The notes beneath the pieces were generated by a model, which was given only the letters and a program-made list of their open reading frames with translations, ran no database searches and was not told the DNA's origin. A stretch of 15,847 bases of DNA from Spirogloea muscicola (Eukaryota > Streptophyta > Zygnematophyceae > Spirogloeales > Spirogloeaceae). How positions within the stretch are numbered: position 1 is the first letter of the stretch; each line of letters begins with the position of its first letter. Both the position numbers and the translations under genes were made by a program. Positions 8,835 to 15,847 of the stretch are shown in pieces. The DNA lies in contig WELB01000001.1 of NCBI GenBank assembly GCA_009602725.1, forward strand, positions 1,119,946 to 1,135,792. The letters run 5' to 3'.

Positions 8835-11163
8835 CTGTCAATCATCTCAGTGCCGTCGTCGTGCGAGAGCTCGTCCGCGCCCGCCGCAAACCGACTGACT
8901 GCAGCTGCTCGCCCAGTTCCGGCTCAGGCGCCCGAGCTGGACCTGGGCCTGGCGGCTGTCCTGGACCAGGCCCCCGGGAGCGGCCTGCACGTCGCAGGGC
9001 AGGAGTGGCGCGTGCTGCGCTTCAACGGCGTGACGCGGCAGAGCGTGGCCAAGGTGACGGCCGTCATCCGGGGCCCGGGCGAGGTGGCGCTCCGCCAGCA
9101 GCCCAATTGCCTCGCCTTCGAGTGTGCGCAGCCGCCCTCGATCGCCTCTGCAGTCAGTGCCAGCCGCAGAGCCACTGCTTGCTTGGCTCGTGCTTCCAGT
9201 CAGCCAGTCAATTTATCCAGCTGCGCTGCGCGTGTCATCATGCAGACCCGAAGTCGATGATTGCTGCGGGCCTGACAGCTGCCAGCCTGGGCGGCCTGCG
9301 GCTGGTGCCGCCTTCGCCCGGCGGCACGCCCGTGCGCATATTGTGCATTGGTCTTGGGGGAGGGAGCCTGCCCCTGTTCCTGGCTGACATGCTGCCAGGT
9401 GGCTCAACACAGCCTGAACCAACTCCCACCCCTAGCCCTCAAAGACTTGAGCTTAGACCGCTTATCCTTACCTATTGGCATTTAATGTAAGCACTGAATA
9501 TGTAACTTACCCTGCTCATCTAGAAGATGTAGCCAGCACATCATTCAGTGGCCCTAGTCAAATAAGACTACCACCAGTGCAGAGTGTACACCCTGAACAC
9601 CATATCTGATGTTTCCACCTTGCATCTTGGATCTCATCCCTACCTCAACCTACTCAAATTATCAAGCTCCAATCTGCTGTGCTAGCATGCAGTCCATGGT
9701 GTTGATCTGTGTTGCAGCCCACTGAGTGGAGGAAGCCAGAATGATTGTACTGAGTAGATTGTTGCTTGGGTGTCTCGTTGCCCACTCTCTTTGCAGCGTC
9801 GCTGGTTGACGTTGTGGAGATCGACCCAGCTGTGGCGGACGCTGCGGTAGTGGGCATGGGCTTCCCTGGCAAATCCATCCGCACTCTTGTGACCAGGACC
9901 ACTAGCCCCGCAGGTCCCATAAGTGCATGCAAGCATTCCTCGGTTGCAGTGGCAGATGCCGCCGAGCAAGCCGACATGGACGAGGGGTGGACGAGAGCGC
10001 CTGCCATGGAGCTGGCTGAGTGGCTTCCAGGCCCCAACAGGGCTGCTGGTGATCAGGAAGCGCAGCTGGACGACCTCATTTGGGGTTCGCTGAGCGATCG
10101 GCTCGCAGTCTTCATTGGCGATGGTGGCGCCTTTGTCCAATGGCGCCTGGCGGAGCATCGCCATTGGCGACAGACACTCTGGGCCAACAATAGCGACGTC
10201 AAGCAGGCCGCTGCCGCTGATCCCTCTAATGCCCTTGTTGATAAGATGGGGGGGACTGCTGTTGGGTACGACATGGTCTTTGTGGACGCCTATGATGGAG
10301 ACGATCAAGTCCCTCGGCACCTCTGGGAGCCAGGCGGTGAATTCCTCGCTGGCATTGCCAGCCTGCTGCATCCCGATTACGGCACAGTAGTGGTGAGCAC
10401 TATTCGGGTTAGTGGCTAAGGGCTTAGAAGCTGCAAGCTTAGAGGATTGCTTGTATAGGCAGGCCAGATTTCCTGCGTTTACTCTTCAAGCACCTGTCCA
10501 GAAGCTCTGGGCCACAATATCTTAATTTTATATAATGCCACTCTTGCTGTTGGGTTGTATGCAAGAAGCTCACACATATGTATGTCATTGTTCTCAGTAG
10601 CTGCACTAATGCTTGGTGTCACGCCATGGCATTGCAGGTGAACCTGCACGGTGATGCTCCGAGCCCCTCCATTGTAGAAAGACTGTCAGGGAAGCACGGC
10701 CCAGGGTTTGTGCCCACTCAGCCGCAGGGGCGCATTGTGGCTGACACCTGCCTGGCTTACCGGTGAGTACGCCGCGTCAGAATGCAAACACCTTCTGGAC
10801 TTTGCGCACTTCTGAGCTTGAATCAGGCCTGCGCGAGCATACTATGTCAGCTGGTTGATACCTCTGTTACTCGGCAGGGATGCATTCACACCTGGGCGTC
10901 ACGACGGTATGGCCTTCACGGTGGCCACCTTGTGGCAGCGAAATGTCTGCCTCGTAGTTTCTCGCGCCAGGAGCACTGCGCATGATTGTGCAAGCACATA
11001 TAGCCAGACGTCGCAAAAAGCAGATGCTGATGCTGCTAAGAAGAATGTTGTGGGTGCTCTGCGGCAAGAAGCCCGGCGTCTCCAGGAGGGCCTAGGCTTG
11101 CCTTTTGATGCCATAGAGCGAGTGTCCCGAGGCTTTCAGCTTGTTGCAGAACTCGCCAGATGA
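8835..11163 (+). CDS. Spermidine-synthase-like SAM-dependent transferase family protein (5' end unresolved)
   Basis: This belongs to the class I methyltransferase fold, closest to plant proteins annotated as spermidine synthase-like or SAM-dependent methyltransferases. Five exons chain in phase: 8835-9123, 9246-9398, 9797-10392, 10638-10762 and 10878-11163 (TGA), giving about 482 residues. Motif I is RILCIGLGGGSLPLF near residues 127-141, the acidic loop is VDVVEIDP near 151-158, and the motif YDMVFVDAYDGDD, typical of this branch, lies near 305-317. It is followed by HPDYGTVVVNLHGD across the exon 3/4 junction. About 70 residues rich in A, E, D and P are inserted between GMGFPGKS and RLAVFIGDGG. 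No ATG exists in frame before 8835 back to the stop at 8781, so at least one upstream exon is missing, and the frame between the candidate acceptors and residue 30 is uncertain. Whether it transfers aminopropyl or methyl groups, or is catalytically active, cannot be told. It converges with the next gene. Confidence 0.85.
9399..9796 (+). other. Intron 2 of the spermidine-synthase-like gene
   Basis: A 398-nt intron with a GTGGCT donor and a CTCTTTGCAG acceptor. Removing it joins phase-1 codon halves to give LADMLPASLVDVVEID, which fits the family. I see no embedded gene or RNA. Confidence 0.85.
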
Positions 11164-11461
11164 TGCAATTCAGTGTCCAATCTCCACTTAAGCACTGCTT
11201 TTGGATCTCAGGCATATGGCAGCAAGGTACTGCTGTGGGCTTCTAGGACTAGGGTAATGAGAGACAGGGTGAGACAGCCAGGAATGCCTGAACCTCGCTG
11301 CTGGAACACGTCATTCTAGCTCTTGTGCACACAAGATTGCGGCCTTGGCCAATTTCCTGCAAGCGTTGGAATGACAAAGCACTCAAGCTTGCCCACAGAC
11401 ACAAGTGCCATGTCAATCAGGCCAGTTTGCAGAATCAGACTTAAGAGGTGACGAGTGGATG
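11164..11461. other. Spacer between convergent genes
   Basis: There are 298 bases between the TGA of the plus-strand transferase gene and the TGA of the minus-strand methylthiotransferase gene. No coding signal is visible. It must contain both 3' untranslated regions, so the transcripts may overlap. Confidence 0.6.
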
Positions 11462-14400
11462 TCAGGCAGCTGCCTGCTCGGCACTCTGCAGCTCTTCTCG
11501 ACCACAGAATTCCGTCAGCATCATCCGCCGCAGAGGAGAGGCTTGCAGAGAGGCCGCTGTGGTGCCCACTACTTCAACTTCAACGTAATCGCCGGGCTGA
11601 AGCCTTGCATGCCCAGCTAGATGGGTCTGTGCATCTGATGATCTGGAGTTGTGAGCTACATCTACATTTTCGACCATTCTATGTAAGGGGTTTCTTACTC
11701 GTCCTTTGTCACACTCTGTTACCGGTGGTTCCTGACAAGATGAAGCTTCGTCTGAGTGCAAGCCCAGCCCTTTTGGCATCATCATGTCACCATCAGCCAG
11801 TGAGGCTTGCGAGAACCTGAGAAGCGCATCTTTGGAGGCTGCGGCAGTCGTCGGCACTTCCTGGTCTGAGAAGAGGACACGGTGGCCTTGGCTGTTCCTC
11901 CCCATCAGGCTGCCCTTCGGATTGCGCTTGTCCCGGCCTTCCACCAGGACCAGCTGCCAAAAAGCACTCCACATTATCCATATTCACTAGCAATGTCACG
12001 GATGGACTATCCAGGATAAAGGTTTAGATTTACGACACACATTAGTCGACATTGGCGAGCAAGTACCCTGCTTAATTTGGGCCGGTGGCGCTATGGGCCA
12101 ATCTGTGTATACCTGTCGGCAACCCAACTGCGCCTGATAGCGCTGCAGCGTTGTCCTTCGGAAAGTAGCAATCATCTCTTGAAGGCGCCGTTGCTTGACC
12201 ACCTCGGGCACGTCATCAACCAGCCGCCGATGGGCATGGGTCCTCTCTCGCATGCTATATGCAAACATGTAGGCCATATCGTAGCCAACCGCCTCCATCA
12301 AGCTCAGCGTCTGTGCATGGTCCTCCTCGGTCTCGCCACTGAAACCTGAAGCTCACAATCCGGTCATGCGACATGGATAAGTTCTTCAATACCCAAAGGC
12401 TTCTACTCCAGTTTGTTGCAATAAGCAACCTTGTCAAAGAGATAGCACATGACTGTGAGCTACCTGCCATGTGAATATTGCCTTCTGACAATTGTAGTAT
12501 TAAGGAGCGCACCCGTGATGAAGTCACTTGAGATCGCCATATCTGGTACTATGTCTCGGATCCGATCTACAAGTTCCAAGTACAACTCCCTCGAGTAGCC
12601 TCGCCGCATTCTGGTGAGCACCAAGGAGCTCCCCGACTGAGCCGGCAGGTGGATGGACTTGCAGATGTTGGGTCGGTCCCTGATCAGGTGGAGGAGCTCG
12701 TCGGGGAAGTCCTTAGGATGCGGAGACGTGAACCGGAACCGCATATCTGGGAATTGCGCGGAAGCCTTGTCTAGCAGGTCCGCGAAGCTCCAGCCTCCTC
12801 CAGGCTTGGGCTTGTAGATTGTGCGGAAGCCCGGGCTGAGACTGGGGGCCACTCTTGTCGACGGCCCAGCTTGCTCACCAGAGGTCGCCCGGTCGTCCAG
12901 CACGGCGCTTGTTCCTAGGTCACCCAGCGGCAGGTCCCCAGACCAGGTGATCGAGGACATATCCCGGTAGCTGTTTACGTTCTGGCCCAGGAGCGTGACC
13001 TCGCGGATGCCCTGGTCCCAGAGCTCGCCGATCTGCCAGCGGGAAGAGAAGCGAGGCTGTGTGAGCTTTGGAAATTGGAGATTTGGAAGCAGAGCACCAA
13101 TTCAATCGCACAATCTATAGAGCCGCTGACGTTACAGCCAAAACATTTTGTTTAAGATTGTGCGACCATCTCTGGAGGTGTGACTGGCGCCAGACCTAGG
13201 GTTCAGAGTGCACTATTGAACTTTGAAGCACTGTCATCTCAATTTGAGCACTTGAATCTCATTAGAGCCCGCAGAGTCCCACATGGTGGAAGTAAGACCA
13301 AAACAGTGTGCATATGGACGGCTAGTGGGGGCCAGGCAGACCTCGCGGAGGATAGTGAGCAGTGTTCGAGAGCGCTCCCTGCCTCGAGTAAAAGGCACGA
13401 TGCAGTAGGAGCACATGTTGTCGCAGCCGCGCATGACAGACACGAATGCTGTCACAGAGTTCTGTGGTCGCCAAATCACCACAAGATGTAGAGTCACAGG
13501 GCGTTAAAGGATCAACAGGAATATTGCTTTCAGAGGCCATCACATCACGTGCGTCAACCCATACCTGAGCGATGCGCACAGGCGAGATGTCCGCGTATGT
13601 CTCGTCAACTGAAAGCATCACATTCACACCTGCCATGTCCAGATTCCAGGTCTACCATGATGCTACAGTAATGCAGGAGAAGGCAACAGCTAGGTGGCAA
13701 GCTGCATGCAAAGCGTAGCTGCGGAGTATAACGCAGGACACTAACATTGACAGCCCCTCACATTCAAGTCAGTTGACCACCCTAATCACTGACTCCCTCT
13801 GACGTTCTGAGCAACAATTGTGTATGGCAATGACAAAGCACTAGCCTTTCTTCTTTGGAAGTGCTGACCAAGTTCACCTGCCTGCCCACTGTCGACCAAG
13901 CTCAGCAGCCTTGGTAGGTCCCGGTATGCATCGGGCCCGCACACAACATCCACCATCTTATCTGGCAACATGGAAGGAGCGCCCCGGTATGTTGGGTGAT
14001 CGAGGTACCGCAGCTGGAAAGACAGATACTCCTGAACGGCCAGTGGTTCGGAGTTGCTCTCATTGGATGCCAACAACTAGACTACCAACCACTGCAATGT
14101 AGTAGCAGGTGCAAGAAGAGGGGCTTGTCGCTCGCACCTGCATCGAGGAGCTTCTCCTTGAGGCGCTCAGCCATGCACCCCAGGACGGCAACCTGCATGG
14201 GCTTTGGGTTGACAATATAGTCACGTCACAATATGCGGAGGGGTTAACGACCACATTGACGCTGGCTTCACAGCACCTAGAAGGCCAAGCCTCGACTGGG
14301 GGCAAAGCGCGCACCTTTGGCATGGGCTTGCTTAGGGGCTGACCCGACAAGGAGCCCTTCCGCAGCTTCTGCTTCAGGTGCTGCGAACAGAGGAGAGACA

Positions 14401-15723
14401 ACGCGCGATGGCTCAGGCAACCAGGCTTGATCATGCTGCACACGAGCTAGTGCTTCTGAGGACTTTGATGGCAACCTCGAGTAACTTAAGTACATTCTCG
14501 ACTTAAGGAGTAGGGGTGGACATTACTTCAATCTAATACATCAGCACGTCCATGAGTCTGCTCAGCATCAGCCAACGGCAGAGATAAGACCCGGGACGGC
14601 ATTGTGCAGACACGCGAAGGCCTGCCGACGACCCTGCGACTGGCCTTGGTCGAGCTCACGCTCGGCCAGACCTTGAAGTAGTTGAGGCGGTGCCAGATCT
14701 TGGACTCGGCGCTCTCCCGGATGGCGCACGTGTTGATGAGAATCACATCTGCACCCTCAGGCCTGCACACCCCAGGCATTGATTAAGTTACAAAATTATG
14801 AGAAAAATTTCATAAATAGATCTAAGTGCTCTTCTCGACATCGCTTGCCGCCAGTTTATAACTGGTGAAAGTACAGAATAAAATAGTGCTCGCTTGCCGG
14901 CCTTGTCAAGCATCGGTTGCCTTGAACCAGCAGCACGAGCCTGACACACTGCCCATTTTGGTCTCTGAAAGATGGCAAGTCGCCAAGGAAGTAAGTGTAT
15001 GTCGGGACTTCATGGGCAGCATAATCAAGTCCCCAGGTATCTCTGACTGCTCAAGACGGGGACCTGGCCATTGACAGCTATTGCCAAACTTCAAATAGCT
15101 TCTGCTCTTAAGAAGGGGTAGCAGCAGCTCCAGCTCCGTGCTGGTGCTACAGCCATGGCCAGATTCACCTCGATGAACCTCTGCTGTGAGAGTCCTGCTG
15201 AACCCCAAACCCTAAAGCCAAACCCATAATCTAAACCTCGAGCTGACATTTCAGCCCGCCCGAGTCTCTGAGTGGCGAAGCATTTGGCAGCCGTAAGCTC
15301 AGTTTACGTTGTCGTCGGGATTGCAGTCTGTACCATGGCCTCAGTGCAAAGGTTAGCAATGAAACAGTGAGCGCCCTTGAGTCACTGTTCTATCATCTAA
15401 GAGGTAACACCTAATACCTATTAGGCACAGGCTGATTGCGGGCAGTCGGAGGCTCTGGCACACCTGGCAGCTCTGCTGCGGTAGCCGGCTTCGGCGAGGA
15501 CGGCGAGGACGACCTCGAGGTCGCTGACGTTCATCTGGCAGCCGTACGTCTCGAAGTAGACGCTCGCGTCGGTCCTGCGCGCGGCGCCGCCAAAGAGCCT
15601 CAGCCTGGCGCTCGCTGGCTCTCCCGCGGCGGCGGCAGCATGCGCCGCAGTGGAGGCGCAGGGCGCGCCGCACCTCGCGGCGGGCAGCGGCCCGAGGTAC
15701 GCCGGACGGCTCTCGCCGCCGGC
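11462..15723 (-). CDS. CDK5RAP1: tRNA methylthiotransferase, MiaB/CDK5RAP1 family (radical SAM), 5' end at contig edge
   Basis: The family adds a methylthio group to N6-isopentenyl-adenosine at tRNA position 37, usually in organelles in eukaryotes. Ten exons, all phase-consistent: 15464-15723, 14672-14762, 14315-14380, 14138-14192, 13878-13961, 13565-13629, 13342-13461, 12513-13032, 12113-12345, 11462-11953 (TGA). About 661 residues are visible. Counting from the first codon, the N-terminal domain has [10 protein letters not shown] (C62), INTCAIRES (C99) and VLGCMAERL (C145), the ligands of the auxiliary iron-sulfur cluster. The radical SAM motif [10 protein letters not shown] carries C220, C224 and C227. 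[10 protein letters not shown] follows, then [12 protein letters not shown] and HLPAQSGSS. The last exon is a TRAM domain ([26 protein letters not shown]). A ~60-residue linker after NVNSY and one of about 85 residues inside TRAM exceed the bacterial enzyme. The first 50 residues are A/R/S-rich and look like a targeting peptide, but the start ATG is lost in the poly-T. All key residues are intact. Confidence 0.95.
14763..15463 (-). other. Intron 1 of the methylthiotransferase gene
   Basis: The longest intron of the gene, 701 nt, with donor AG|GTGTGC and acceptor GTGTGCAG. Its removal joins the halves of an arginine codon, giving [20 protein letters not shown], which aligns with the family. 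Within it, 15201-15240 carries degenerate telomere-like text (CCCTAAA once, plus AACCC variants). I see no other gene. Confidence 0.85.

Positions 15724-15847
<124 letters not shown>

Noticed and set aside
14060-14495. Minus-strand frames of 127 and 72 codons
   Set aside because: They read through introns of the methylthiotransferase in the wrong frame; the true exons at 14315-14380 and 14138-14192 explain the region.

Overview
This window looks like nuclear DNA from a green-lineage eukaryote, either a green or streptophyte alga or a plant. The genes are split by many short introns (about 70-700 nt) with GT..AG borders. One gene has a MATH-BTB architecture very close to the plant BPM family. 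A second is a eukaryotic MiaB/CDK5RAP1-type methylthiotransferase with its exons in perfect phase. Sequences at gene 5' ends are very GC-rich, while introns and spacers are mixed. I cannot name a species. No bacterial operons, tRNA, rRNA or CRISPR are visible.

Layout: (1) 1-1207, purine-rich repeat at the contig edge, a small unassigned ORF and a 136-bp foldback/MITE-like element. (2) 1208-2609, plus strand, a MATH-BTB (BPM-like) gene with a TAG codon exactly at its first splice junction and a BTB domain that stops half way; it is either a MATH-only gene or a decaying one. (3) 3130-7785, minus strand, a nine-exon gene that I assembled by splice phase. It encodes at least 1021 residues with a helical N-terminal part, a long disordered middle with a basic nuclear-type signal, and an unrecognised C-terminal region. 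(4) 7786-8834, a probable divergent 5' region with an AT-rich palindrome, a TATA-like box, GCC repeats and, at 8529-8552, an Illumina adapter sequence followed by an N, which marks an assembly join. (5) 8835-11163, plus strand, a five-exon spermidine-synthase-like class I SAM-dependent enzyme, 5' end unresolved. (6) 11462-15723, minus strand, a ten-exon tRNA methylthiotransferase of the MiaB/CDK5RAP1 family with all diagnostic cysteines, entering a 123-nt poly-T run at the contig end.

Gene orientations alternate (+,-,+,-), giving two convergent pairs (1/2 and 3/4) and one divergent pair (2/3). The genes do not form a shared pathway; this reads as ordinary gene-dense nuclear DNA. I did not find a convincing new biological system. 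The best leads are the unrecognised minus-strand protein, the stop codon at the BPM splice junction and the foldback element. The adapter join is a quality problem that affects any model crossing 8.5 kb.
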